Assembly: GCA_050747745.1 (NCBI GenBank)
Contig: JBOGKM010000099.1
Span: 1 to 64,000 of the forward strand
Direction of reading: 5' to 3'
DNA from: SCQP01 sp050747745
GTDB taxonomy: Bacteria > Acidobacteriota > Terriglobia > Terriglobales > SCQP01
DNA: 64,000 nucleotides
Shown: positions 46,802 to 54,498 of the stretch, one piece after another
Position numbering within the stretch: the first letter of the stretch is position 1
How the letters are laid out: each line of letters begins with the position of its first letter
The notes under the pieces: model-generated
What the model was told of the DNA's origin: nothing
What the model saw: the letters and a program-made list of their open reading frames with translations, nothing else
Databases searched by the model: none
Made by a program: the position numbers and the translations under genes

Positions 46802-47712
46802 TGCTTGGGAATTCGCTCACCGACCGCATCGGGAACACGCCGCTGATCGCGCTGCCCCGGATCGGCGCCCAGTTTCCAGACGTGGAACTGGCGGCCAAGG
46901 CGGAGTGGGCCAATCCCGGCGGCAGCGTGAAGGACCGCGCCGCCTGGCGCATGCTGCGCGCGGCGGAAGAAGCCGGCGAACTGGTGGCGGGCCGCGTGCT
47001 GCTGGACGCCACCAGTGGCAATACCGGCATCGCCTTCGCCATGCTGGGCGCGGCGCGCGGACACCGCGTGCGGCTGTGCCTGCCGGAAAACGTCAGCCCG
47101 GAGCGCAAGCGCATTCTGGCCGCCTACGGGGCCGAGCTGACCTTTACCGACCCCGGCGAGGGCTCCGACGGTGCCATTCGCGCCGCAAGAGCGCTGGCCG
47201 CGGCCGAGCCGGAGCGCTTCTTCTACTCCGACCAGTACTCCAATCCAAACAACTGGCAAGCGCACTATTACGGCACCGCGGAAGAGATCTGGCGGCAGAC
47301 GGAGGGCCGCATCACCCATTTTGTGGCCACGCTGGGAACCAGCGGAACGTTTGTGGGCACCGCGCGGCGGCTGAAGGAGTTGAATCCGCGCGTGCGCTGC
47401 ATCTCGCTGCAGCCGGATTCGCCCTTCCATGGTCTGGAAGGCCTGAAGCACATGACTAGCGCGCTGGTCCCGGCGATTTACGATCCCACCCTGGCCGATG
47501 AAGACCGCGCCGTCGGCACCGAAGCCGCCTATGCCGCCGCGCGCCGCCTGGCGCGCGAGGAGGGTCTGCTGGCGGGCATCAGCAGCGGCGCGGCGCTGGT
47601 GGGCGCGCTGGCGGTGGCCGCAGCCGCGCCGGCGGGCTCCGTGATCGTCACAATTTTCCCCGACGGCGGCGACAAGTACCTGAGTGAACGTTTCTGGAGC
47701 GCGCAAGCGTAA
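46801..47712 (+). CDS. cysM: Cysteine synthase (CysM-type)
   Basis: PLP enzyme of the beta-substituting family, 303 residues. The PLP lysine is K44 in GGSVKDRAA, the substrate loop is TSGNTG (71-76), and the PLP-phosphate loop is GTSGTF. Because the following genes encode a JAMM protease, a carrier protein and its E1 enzyme, it most likely uses the thiocarboxylated carrier (CysO-type) and O-phosphoserine rather than free sulfide, as in Mycobacterium. That substrate choice is inferred from the gene order. Confidence 0.9.
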   Translation: MLGNSLTDRIGNTPLIALPRIGAQFPDVELAAKAEWANPGGSVKDRAAWRMLRAAEEAGELVAGRVLLDATSGNTGIAFAMLGAARGHRVRLCLPENVSPERKRILAAYGAELTFTDPGEGSDGAIRAARALAAAEPERFFYSDQYSNPNNWQAHYYGTAEEIWRQTEGRITHFVATLGTSGTFVGTARRLKELNPRVRCISLQPDSPFHGLEGLKHMTSALVPAIYDPTLADEDRAVGTEAAYAAARRLAREEGLLAGISSGAALVGALAVAAAAPAGSVIVTIFPDGGDKYLSERFWSAQA

Positions 47713-47721
47713 GCTGAAATT

Positions 47722-48168
47722 ATGGCCTTGTCGATTCCACCAGAGCATTTGGAAGCGGTGCTGCAACACGGCGAACAGGCGTATCCCAACGAATGCTGCG
47801 GCCTGTTGCTGGGCAGCATGGAATCAGGCGGGCGGCGCTCGATCCGCGCCATTCACCGCATGCGCAACGCCAACACCGCTTCGCCGCGCAACCGCTTCGA
47901 TTTTGATCCCAAAGAGCATCTCGAGGCGCAACGCGCCGCGCGGGCGCGTGGCCTGGAGATCGTCGGCTTTTACCATTCCCATCCCGACCACCCGGCGCGG
48001 CCGTCGCAATACGATCTCGATCACGCCTCCTGGCCCGGCTATTCCTACCTCATCGTCTCCATCCAGCAGAGCAAGCGCGCGGCCACCGATGGAGCGAACT
48101 CGTTTGAGTTGGCGGAAGATCGAAGCCAATTCTTGTCCGAAAGCATCGAAACCAAACAGGAGGTGTAA
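47722..48168 (+). CDS. JAMM/Mpn metalloprotease (Mec+-like, M67)
   Basis: A 148-residue zinc protease. The JAMM motif is complete: E24 in PNECCG, then H85-S-H87, seven residues, S95 and D98 (HSHPDHPARPSQYD). Mycobacterial Mec+ frees cysteine from the CysO-cysteine adduct. Here it could also trim the tail of the carrier encoded 8 bp downstream. It lies 9 bp after cysM in one operon. Confidence 0.9.
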   Translation: MALSIPPEHLEAVLQHGEQAYPNECCGLLLGSMESGGRRSIRAIHRMRNANTASPRNRFDFDPKEHLEAQRAARARGLEIVGFYHSHPDHPARPSQYDLDHASWPGYSYLIVSIQQSKRAATDGANSFELAEDRSQFLSESIETKQEV

Positions 48169-48176
48169 TACAACCC

Positions 48177-48479
48177 ATGTCCGTGTCCATTCACATCCCC
48201 ACTGCCCTGCGGCCCTATGCCGGCCGCCAGGATACGGTGGAAGCCGAAGGCGGGGATGTGGGCGAGCTGCTGCAGTCGCTGGTGCATTCGCACCCGCAGC
48301 TTCGTCCGCATCTGTTTACGCCCGAAGGCCAGCTCCGTAGCTTCGTCAACGTCTACCTCAACGACGAAGATATCCGGTATACTGGGAGCGAGCAGACTCC
48401 CGTGAAACCCAACGACACGCTCTCAATCGTGCCGTCCATCGCTGGCGGTTGTCTGTGCTCCGCCGGGCGATGTTGTTGA
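48177..48479 (+). CDS. CysO-like sulfur carrier protein with C-terminal extension
   Basis: A ubiquitin-fold ThiS/MoaD-type carrier of 100 residues (beta-grasp: VSIHIPTALRPYAG, LFTPEGQLRSFVNVYLN, DTLSIVPSIAGG). The diglycine that is adenylated and thiocarboxylated in this family is G90-G91. It is not at the end: nine residues, CLCSAGRCC, follow. The codon after GG is TGT, one base from a TGA stop. Either the tail is removed, for example by the adjacent JAMM enzyme as QbsD does to QbsE, or it is a recent read-through. Confidence 0.9.
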   Translation: MSVSIHIPTALRPYAGRQDTVEAEGGDVGELLQSLVHSHPQLRPHLFTPEGQLRSFVNVYLNDEDIRYTGSEQTPVKPNDTLSIVPSIAGGCLCSAGRCC

Positions 48480-48534
48480 TCCCTCCCCCGCCCGTCCGCT
48501 CGATTTCCGGCTATTTTTAACCTGATTTCTGCAT

Positions 48535-48558
48535 CCGGCGGTGAGCGCCGGAGGAGGT
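48535..48558 (+). promoter_or_regulatory. Hairpin abutting a strong ribosome-binding site
   Basis: CCGGCG (48535-48540) and CGCCGG (48546-48551) form a 6-bp stem with a GTGAG loop. The ribosome-binding sequence GGAGGAGGT (48550-48558) begins on the last two stem bases and sits 8 nt before the ATG at 48567, fixing that start. The hairpin could modulate translation of the E1 gene relative to the carrier gene. Inferred from sequence only. Confidence 0.4.
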
Positions 48559-48566
48559 ATTTGTAT

Positions 48567-49733
48567 ATGGCCACCCCGACCGTGCCGGCCCTCAACAATG
48601 ACGAGATACTCCGCTACAGCCGCCACCTGATCATTCCCGAAATCGGCATGGAGGGCCAGCGCAAGCTGAAGGCAGCACGTGTGCTCACCATTGGTGCGGG
48701 CGGGCTGGGCGCGCCGGTGGGGCTGTATCTGGCCGCGGCCGGGGTGGGCACCATCGGCATTGTGGATTTTGACGTGGTGGAATTCACCAACCTGCAGCGG
48801 CAGGTAATCCACTCCACCGCCGACGTAGGCCGATCCAAGCTGGTTTCCGCCACTGAAAGCTTGCGCGCGATCAATCCCGGCGTGGAGGTTGTCGGCTATG
48901 AGACCAAGCTTGACAGCGCCAATGCACTCGACATTTTCCGCGGCTATGATCTGGTGATTGACGGGACCGATAATTTTCCCACACGATATCTGGTCAACGA
49001 CGCCTGTGTGCTCAGCGGTATTCCCAACATTTACGCCAGCATTTACCGGTTCGAGGGCCAGGCGTCGGTGTTGGCACTGCCGGACGGCCCCTGCTACCGC
49101 TGCTGGTATCCGGAGCCGCCGCCGCCGGGGCTGGTGCCCAGTTGCGCCGAAGGCGGCGTGCTGGGCGTGCTGCCCGGCCTGATGGGCCTGATCCAGGCCA
49201 CCGAAGCCATCAAGCTGATCTGTGGCATCGGCGAGCCGCTGAAAAACCGCGTGCTGCTGTTCGATGCCTTGGCCATGCGCTTCCGCGAGCTGAAGCTGCG
49301 GAAAAACCAGGACTGCCCGATCTGCGGATCGCACCCCACCATGCACGCACTGGTGGACTATCAGGAGTTTTGCGGCATCCGCGGCGAGGAAAAGCAGCCG
49401 GAAGCCGATGCCGCGGTCCCCGAGCTCACCGCGCGCCAACTGCAGGCGGAAATCGCCGCCGGCCAGGCGCCATTCATTCTCGACGTGCGCGAACCGCACG
49501 AGTTCCAGATCGGCCGCATCCCCGGCGCGGTGCTGATTCCGCTGGGCGAGCTACCCAAGCGTTTTGCCGAGCTGGAGCGCGGGCGCGCCATCGTGGCGCA
49601 GTGCCGCTCGGGCGCGCGCTCGCTGAAGGCGGCGCACATTTTGCTCGACGCCGGCTTCACCAACGTCCGCAACCTCAAGGGCGGAATTCTTGCCTGGTCG
49701 GAGGAAGTGGACCCCAGCGTGCCGAAGTACTGA
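48567..49733 (+). CDS. MoeZ/MoeB-like E1 adenylyltransferase with rhodanese domain
   Basis: A 388-residue two-domain enzyme. The E1-like part has the nucleotide loop GAGGLG (43-48), zinc cysteines C176/C179 and C250/C253, and the conserved C193 in PSCAEGGVLG. The C-terminal rhodanese domain has its active cysteine C346 in AQCRSGARS. It adenylates the carrier's terminal glycine and then passes sulfur to it. The ATG at 48567 has the strong ribosome-binding site; a TTG at 48561 is rejected. It completes the carrier-protein cysteine pathway. Confidence 0.92.
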   Translation: MATPTVPALNNDEILRYSRHLIIPEIGMEGQRKLKAARVLTIGAGGLGAPVGLYLAAAGVGTIGIVDFDVVEFTNLQRQVIHSTADVGRSKLVSATESLRAINPGVEVVGYETKLDSANALDIFRGYDLVIDGTDNFPTRYLVNDACVLSGIPNIYASIYRFEGQASVLALPDGPCYRCWYPEPPPPGLVPSCAEGGVLGVLPGLMGLIQATEAIKLICGIGEPLKNRVLLFDALAMRFRELKLRKNQDCPICGSHPTMHALVDYQEFCGIRGEEKQPEADAAVPELTARQLQAEIAAGQAPFILDVREPHEFQIGRIPGAVLIPLGELPKRFAELERGRAIVAQCRSGARSLKAAHILLDAGFTNVRNLKGGILAWSEEVDPSVPKY

Positions 49734-49747
49734 GCGGGGGCCAGCCC

Positions 49748-50491
49748 CTACGCACTGGCGAGCTCAGCCTCGTCCATGTCGAAATTGGAGTAGACGTGGG
49801 TGATGTCGTCGCTCTCGTCGAGGGCTTCCAGCAGCTTGATCATCTGCTCGGCGTCCTTGCCGCTGAGCTTGATGTAGTTCTGGGGAATCATCGCGACCTC
49901 CGCGTTGGCGGGCTCGATTTTGCGCTCCTTGATGGCGTTCAGCACCGGCTCGAACGCCTCCGGGGCGGTCAGCACTTCCCAGCTCTCGCCATCGTCGACC
50001 ATGTCGTCGGCGCCGGCATCCAGCACCGCCGCCATCAGATCGTCTTCGGCGGCGGCAGCTTTGGGCACCGACAGCGTGCCGCGCTTCTTGAACATCCACG
50101 CCACACTGCCAGCCTCGCCCATGTTGCCGTGGTTTCTGCTCATGAGGTGGCGGATCTCACTCACGGTGCGGTTGCGATTGTCGGTGGTGATGTCCATGAG
50201 CACGGCCACGCCGCCGGGACCGTAGCCTTCCAGCGAGAATTCCTCATACACAATTCCCGGCAGTTCGCCCGTGCCGCGCTGGATGGCGCGCTTGATGTTG
50301 TCGGCGGGCATGTTCTCCGCCTTGGCGGCGAGCACGGCGCTGCGCAGGCGCGGGTTGGAGTCGGCATCGCCGCCGCCTGCGCGCGCGGCTATGGCAATTT
50401 CTTTGATCAGGCGGGTGAAGATGCGGCCGCGTTTGGCGTCGGTGGCCGCCTTCTTATGCTTGATCGTGGCCCATTTGGAATGTCCAGACAT
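49748..50491 (-). CDS. YebC/PmpR-family protein
   Basis: A 247-residue protein of the YebC/TACO1 family: MSGHSKWATIKHKKAATDAKRG at the N-terminus (family hallmark), YEEFSLEGYGPGGVAVLMD, and an acidic tail. These proteins were described as transcriptional regulators and more recently as factors helping ribosomes through difficult sequences. It is convergent with the E1/rhodanese gene, 14 bp away, and follows the Nudix gene by 18 bp. Confidence 0.93.
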   Translation of the reverse strand: MSGHSKWATIKHKKAATDAKRGRIFTRLIKEIAIAARAGGGDADSNPRLRSAVLAAKAENMPADNIKRAIQRGTGELPGIVYEEFSLEGYGPGGVAVLMDITTDNRNRTVSEIRHLMSRNHGNMGEAGSVAWMFKKRGTLSVPKAAAAEDDLMAAVLDAGADDMVDDGESWEVLTAPEAFEPVLNAIKERKIEPANAEVAMIPQNYIKLSGKDAEQMIKLLEALDESDDITHVYSNFDMDEAELASA

Positions 50492-50509
50492 ATCGCGGAG
50501 GGTATTATA

Positions 50510-50962
50510 TCAGGCGGGCGCGGTGCTGTGCACCAGCTCCAGTACCTCGTCGAGGCCGGGAACGAGTGGATAGGTAGCCAGATCGGCCCAGCCAACCCAA
50601 CGGGCTTGCAATGCATCGGTTGCCGCACGCGGCCGCGCGCCGGAATGGCGAGGCCGAGCCTCAAACTCCACCAGCACGTAGTGATACCGGACCGCACCGG
50701 CGTCGTCGTGCTGAATGCGATCCACCACGGTAAGCAGTCTGCCAATCTCGACTGCAATGCCGGTTTCTTCCTCTACTTCCCGAGCAGCCGCAGCACGGGT
50801 GCTTTCGCCTAGCTCAACTTTCCCACCGGGCACGCTCCACAAGCCCTGCAGCGGCGCATGCCCGCGCTGCACCAATAGGAGCTGGCCGTGCTGAAGCACC
50901 ACCACGCCGACGCCTACGATCGGCTCCGCCGGGAACTCGCGCCCTTCGTCCATAGTGGTCAT
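50510..50962 (-). CDS. Nudix hydrolase
   Basis: A 150-residue MutT-type hydrolase with a complete Nudix box, GGKVELGESTRAAAAREVEEE (20 residues shown from the box start to the Glu pair), within the GX5EX7REUXEEXGU pattern. The substrate, a nucleoside diphosphate linked to another moiety, cannot be inferred. The start may be either of two ATGs at 50962 and 50953. It is divergent from the LysW-like gene, whose region lies 110 bp away. Confidence 0.88.
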   Translation of the reverse strand: MTTMDEGREFPAEPIVGVGVVVLQHGQLLLVQRGHAPLQGLWSVPGGKVELGESTRAAAAREVEEETGIAVEIGRLLTVVDRIQHDDAGAVRYHYVLVEFEARPRHSGARPRAATDALQARWVGWADLATYPLVPGLDEVLELVHSTAPA

Positions 50963-51043
50963 GATTATCTAACCACTAGCATTGAAATGGGTTGCCGACA
51001 AGCGCCCGTTTTGTGGTAGCGGCGCGGTGTATCTTAGTCGTAG

Positions 51044-51065
51044 ACGGGGGCAGGCAGCCCCCCGT
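51044..51065 (+). promoter_or_regulatory. Leader hairpin of the LysW-like gene
   Basis: ACGGGGG (51044-51050) and CCCCCGT (51059-51065) form a perfect 7-bp GC-rich stem with an 8-nt loop. The ribosome-binding sequence GGGAGGA starts just after it (51066-51072), 3 nt before the ATG at 51076. The stem could block or position ribosomes. Inferred. Confidence 0.4.
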
Positions 51066-51075
51066 GGGAGGACGC

Positions 51076-51351
51076 ATGGTGAACTGCCCCGCGTGTGATA
51101 AAGATTTGGATGTGGATGAAGAACAACTGCAGGAGGGCGGCGTGATCCAATGTGAAGACTGTGGCACGAAATGCGAAGTGGTGAACCTGCATCCGCTGGA
51201 GCTGGAGCAAATACACGGCGACGAGGAGGATGACGACGACGTCGATCTTGACGACGAGGACGACGACTTCGACGACGACGACGAGGAGGACGACGACGGC
51301 TACGACGACGAAGACGACTTGGACCGCCATGAGGACGAAGACGAGGAATGA
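51076..51351 (+). CDS. LysW-like zinc carrier protein with long acidic tail
   Basis: A 91-residue protein. Residues 1-45 match LysW, the amino-group carrier of lysine/arginine biosynthesis: a zinc ribbon with C4/C7 and C26/C29, then EVVNLHPLELEQI in place of the usual EVVSLDPLEL. True LysW ends shortly afterwards in a Glu that carries the substrate. Here about 44 residues follow, almost all Asp and Glu (with a few Gly, Tyr, His), ending in DEE. No LysX/ArgX ligase is nearby, so a carrier role is unproven; it may be an acidic zinc protein of another function. The stop overlaps the next start by 4 nt. Confidence 0.8.
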   Translation: MVNCPACDKDLDVDEEQLQEGGVIQCEDCGTKCEVVNLHPLELEQIHGDEEDDDDVDLDDEDDDFDDDDEEDDDGYDDEDDLDRHEDEDEE

Positions 51352-51698
51352 GAGCGGCCGGAGTTAAAGCCTGGACGGCGGCGGCGGCGCTGCTGGTCCT
51401 GACGGTGGCCGCAACGGCGCAAGCGCCGCAATTGGGGCGCAGCATCCACGGCGTGGTGCTGGATGCGCTGGATCAGCCGCTGGCCTCGGCGATCGTCTAC
51501 GTGGAAAACATGCAGACCAAGGTCATCCACACCGTCGTCACCGATGATCACGGCGACTATGCCTTTCACCGCCTGCAGCCCAACGTCAACTACGAAGTCT
51601 ACGCCGCGTGGAAAAGTCACAAAAGCCCGGTGCGCACCGATTCCCAGTACAGCTCACGCCAGGTGATACGGCTGGACTTGCAAATCCCCGTCGGATGA
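51348..51698 (+). CDS. Secreted carboxypeptidase-regulatory-like protein
   Basis: A 116-residue exported protein: signal peptide (residues about 1-25, ending ATAQA) followed by a single carboxypeptidase-regulatory/Cna-B-like beta-sandwich (HGVVLDALDQPLASAIVYV, TDDHGDYAFHRLQPNVNYEVY). Such domains occur at the N-terminus of TonB receptors; here it stands alone. It is coupled to the LysW-like gene by ATGA, and its last 45 bp overlap the end of the convergent pyrC gene. Confidence 0.85.
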   Translation: MRAAGVKAWTAAAALLVLTVAATAQAPQLGRSIHGVVLDALDQPLASAIVYVENMQTKVIHTVVTDDHGDYAFHRLQPNVNYEVYAAWKSHKSPVRTDSQYSSRQVIRLDLQIPVG

Positions 51699-52976
51699 TA
51701 CGCCCCTGCGGGCAAATACCACCCTTCCACCCACGATGGTGAAAACCGCTCGGCCGCGCAGCCGCCAGCCGGCAAAGGGAGTGTTGCGGCTCAGCGAGGC
51801 GCCCAGGGCGGGATCATAGACCCATTCTTCGGCGGGATCGAACACGGTGAGATCGGCGATGCCGCCGGGCTGGAGACTGCCCCCGCGCAGATGGAAGGCG
51901 CGGGCGGGAGCGCCGCTGAGCGCATCAATCAGGCGCGCTAGGCTGAGCTGGCCGGCTTCCACCAGGCGCAGGCCGAGCGGCAGCGCGGTTTCCAGGCCGA
52001 TGATGCCGAACGGGGCGTGGTCAAACTCCTGCAGCTTTTCATGCGCCGCATGGGGCGCGTGATCGGTGGCGAAGGCGTCCAGGGTGCCATCGGCAAGGCC
52101 GCCAATTACGGCCTCGCGATCGGCGGCGGTGCGCAGCGGCGGATTCATTTTGAAGTTGGTGTCGAAGGGCGCCGCATCCTCGTCGCACAGCGTGCAATGA
52201 TGGGGCGTGGCTTCGGCGCTCACCTGCACCCCGCGCGCCTTGGCCGCGCGCAGCAGGCGCACCGAGGCGGCGGTGGACACGTGGGCGATATGGATAGCAG
52301 CACCGGTCTCCTCGGCCAGCAGCAAGTCGCGCGCCACCATGGCGGCCTCGCTGGCGGTGCTGATGCCGTGCAGTCCCAGGCGCAGCGCCACCGCCCCGGC
52401 GTGCATGACCCCGCCCGCGGACAAGTGCAGATCTTCGGCGTGCTCGACCACGGGCACGCCCAGCATGCCGGCGTACTCGAGGGCGCGGCGCAGAATCTGC
52501 GCATTCATGACCGGGCATCCATCGTCGGAAAACGCCACCGCGCCGGCGGCCTGCATCGCGCCCAGACCGGCGAGCCGCTCCCCCTGGCTGCCGGCGGTGA
52601 TGGCGCCGATGGGATACACGCGTGCATGGCCCGACTCCCGCGCCCGCTGCAACAGGTAAACAGTACCCCCGGCGTCATCGTTCACCGGATGGGTGTTGGG
52701 CATGGCGCACACCGCGGTAAAGCCTCCCGCGGCTGCCGCGCGCGTGCCGCTGGCGATGGTTTCCTTCCAGGCAAAGCCCGGCTCGCGCAAATGCACGTGC
52801 AGGTCGATGAAGCCGGGCGCGATGATCAGGCCGGTGCAATCCAGTACGCCCGGCCCGGCAGCGGCGATGTCGGGACCGCAATCGCGGATGCGGTCTTCTT
52901 GCACCACCAGGTCGCCGATCGCATCCAGACCGCGGCCGGGATCGAACAGCCGCCCATTCTTCAGGATCAGGTTCAT
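51654..52976 (-). CDS. pyrC: Dihydroorotase
   Basis: Type I (class III-like) dihydroorotase of 440 residues. The metal motif DLHVHLREPG comes first, then PNTHPVND, HIAHVSTAASV and the ATDHAPH metal site. It closes carbamoyl-aspartate to dihydroorotate. The ATG at 52976 overlaps the pyrB stop by 4 nt; longer frames run through pyrB and are rejected. The last residues overlap the convergent gene at 51348-51698. It is the last gene of pyrR-pyrB-pyrC. Confidence 0.94.
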   Translation of the reverse strand: MNLILKNGRLFDPGRGLDAIGDLVVQEDRIRDCGPDIAAAGPGVLDCTGLIIAPGFIDLHVHLREPGFAWKETIASGTRAAAAGGFTAVCAMPNTHPVNDDAGGTVYLLQRARESGHARVYPIGAITAGSQGERLAGLGAMQAAGAVAFSDDGCPVMNAQILRRALEYAGMLGVPVVEHAEDLHLSAGGVMHAGAVALRLGLHGISTASEAAMVARDLLLAEETGAAIHIAHVSTAASVRLLRAAKARGVQVSAEATPHHCTLCDEDAAPFDTNFKMNPPLRTAADREAVIGGLADGTLDAFATDHAPHAAHEKLQEFDHAPFGIIGLETALPLGLRLVEAGQLSLARLIDALSGAPARAFHLRGGSLQPGGIADLTVFDPAEEWVYDPALGASLSRNTPFAGWRLRGRAVFTIVGGRVVFARRGVSSDGDLQVQPYHLA

Positions 52977-53890
52977 AGCTGCCCGCCCAGGGATTCGTGC
53001 AGCACCGCCATGCGGATGAGCACGCCGTTTTCCACCTGCTCGCGGATCACCGATTGCGGTGAGTCGGCCACTTCGGCGGTGATCTCGACGCCGCGGATGA
53101 CCGGGCCGGGGTGCATCACCAGCGCATCCGGGCGCGCAGCACGCAGCCGGCTCGCGGTCACCGAATAGCGGGACACGTATTCGGCCTCGCTGGGGAAAAA
53201 GCTTTCGTGCATGCGCTCCATTTGAATCCGCAGCACCATCACCACGTCCGCATCCGTCAGCGCCGGCTCCAGTTCGCCAAACAGGCGCACGCCCTGCCCG
53301 TAAGCGGCAAACTCGGGCGGCAGCAGCGTGCGCGGCCCGCACAGCCGCACTTCCGCTCCCAGGCGCGAGAGCAGCAGCAGGTTGGAGCGCGCCACGCGGC
53401 TGTGCAGGATGTCGCCGATGATGGCCACCTTGAGGCCGGCGATGACCTTGCGGTGGCGCAGGATCGTGAAGCCGTCGAGCAGCGCCTGGGTGGGATGCTC
53501 GTGCATGCCATCGCCGGCGTTGATCACCGGCACATCGGCATGATCGGCCACCAGCCAGGGCGCTCCGCTGGAGCCGTGGCGGATCACGATGCCATCGATC
53601 GCCATGGCGCGCAGGGTAAACACCGTATCCAGCAGAGATTCGCCTTTCTCCACGCTGCTGGCCTGCGCGGTGACCGACACCGTCTCCGCCCCCAGCCGCC
53701 GTGCCGCCACTTCAAATGAGGTGCGGGTGCGCGTCGAAGCCTCGTAGAACAGCAGCAGCAGCCGTTTGCCCGCGAGGCTGCGCGGCGGCGCCTGCTGCTG
53801 GAACTGCGCCGCCAGGGCGAGCAGATGCTGGATGCGGGAAAGCGGCAGCCCCTCGATGCCGAGCAGGTGGGCTGGCCGCGCTGGCGTCAT
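52973..53890 (-). CDS. pyrB: Aspartate carbamoyltransferase catalytic subunit
   Basis: Joins carbamoyl phosphate to aspartate, the committed step of pyrimidine synthesis. The 305-residue protein has the carbamoyl phosphate motif STRTRTSFE, HPTQALLDGFT, and the aspartate-side segment MVLRIQMER. No regulatory PyrI gene is present, consistent with control through PyrR. It follows pyrR by 2 bp. Confidence 0.95.
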   Translation of the reverse strand: MTPARPAHLLGIEGLPLSRIQHLLALAAQFQQQAPPRSLAGKRLLLLFYEASTRTRTSFEVAARRLGAETVSVTAQASSVEKGESLLDTVFTLRAMAIDGIVIRHGSSGAPWLVADHADVPVINAGDGMHEHPTQALLDGFTILRHRKVIAGLKVAIIGDILHSRVARSNLLLLSRLGAEVRLCGPRTLLPPEFAAYGQGVRLFGELEPALTDADVVMVLRIQMERMHESFFPSEAEYVSRYSVTASRLRAARPDALVMHPGPVIRGVEITAEVADSPQSVIREQVENGVLIRMAVLHESLGGQL

Positions 53891-53892
53891 GG

Positions 53893-54453
53893 CTAGACCG
53901 GTTCCACCAGCAACACCCGCTCGTTGCCGTCGCTTTCCTTGAGCTTGACCTCGACCATCTCGCGCGCGGTGGTCTGCACGTACTTGCCCACGAAGCTGGC
54001 CTCAATGGGCAGCTCGCGGTGGCCGCGGTCAATCAGGGCGCACAACTGCACCCGCCGCGGGCGGCCATGGTCGAACAGCGCATCCAGGCCGGCGCGCACG
54101 GTGCGGCCGGTGTAGAGCACGTCATCCACCAGGATGACGCTCAGGCCGTTGATGTCGAAGTCAATCTGCGCGGGCTTGACCACCGGCTTGACGTCCACCG
54201 GCGAGAGGTCGTCGCGGTAGAGGGTGATGTCGAGCGTGCCCACGGGCACCGGCTTGTTCTCGATGCGGCTGGCGAGCGCGGCCAGGCGGCGCGCCAGCGG
54301 TTCGCCCCGGCGGCGGATGCCGATCAGCGCCAGACCGTCCACGCCGTTGTTCTTTTCGACGATCTCGTGCGCCAGCCGCACCAGCGTGCGCTCGATTTCG
54401 GAAGCGGACATGAGCTGGGCTTTCTCGCGCAGCGGCGGCTGGGTCTCGGCCAT
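53893..54453 (-). CDS. pyrR: Bifunctional pyr regulator / uracil phosphoribosyltransferase
   Basis: PyrR of 186 residues: the PRPP loop is VILVDDVLYTGRTVRA, with GIRRRGEPLA and RVQLCALIDRGHRELPI. In many bacteria PyrR binds pyr mRNA when UMP is high. Here it heads pyrR-pyrB-pyrC, and the only promoter-like sequence (54463-54471) leaves almost no leader, so the usual leader attenuation is hard to place. No ribosome-binding sequence is seen before the ATG. Confidence 0.93.
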   Translation of the reverse strand: MAETQPPLREKAQLMSASEIERTLVRLAHEIVEKNNGVDGLALIGIRRRGEPLARRLAALASRIENKPVPVGTLDITLYRDDLSPVDVKPVVKPAQIDFDINGLSVILVDDVLYTGRTVRAGLDALFDHGRPRRVQLCALIDRGHRELPIEASFVGKYVQTTAREMVEVKLKESDGNERVLLVEPV

Positions 54454-54462
54454 AGCGAGGTT

Positions 54463-54471
54463 ATTCTAACA
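54463..54471 (-). promoter_or_regulatory. Extended -10 element before pyrR
   Basis: Read on the minus strand, TGTTAGAAT has an extended -10 (TGn) and a TAGAAT hexamer matching TATAAT at five of six bases. Its downstream edge is 9 bases from the pyrR ATG, so transcription would begin close to the start codon. No clear -35 was found. Confidence 0.4.
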
Positions 54472-54498
54472 GATGGACCTAAGGGAGACTGGGCAATT

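Noticed and set aside
53701..54498. Upstream extension of purB giving a 698-residue protein
   Set aside because: The extra 266 residues are a shadow of pyrB and pyrR on the other strand and match no adenylosuccinate lyase. A ribosome-binding sequence precedes the ATG at 54499.
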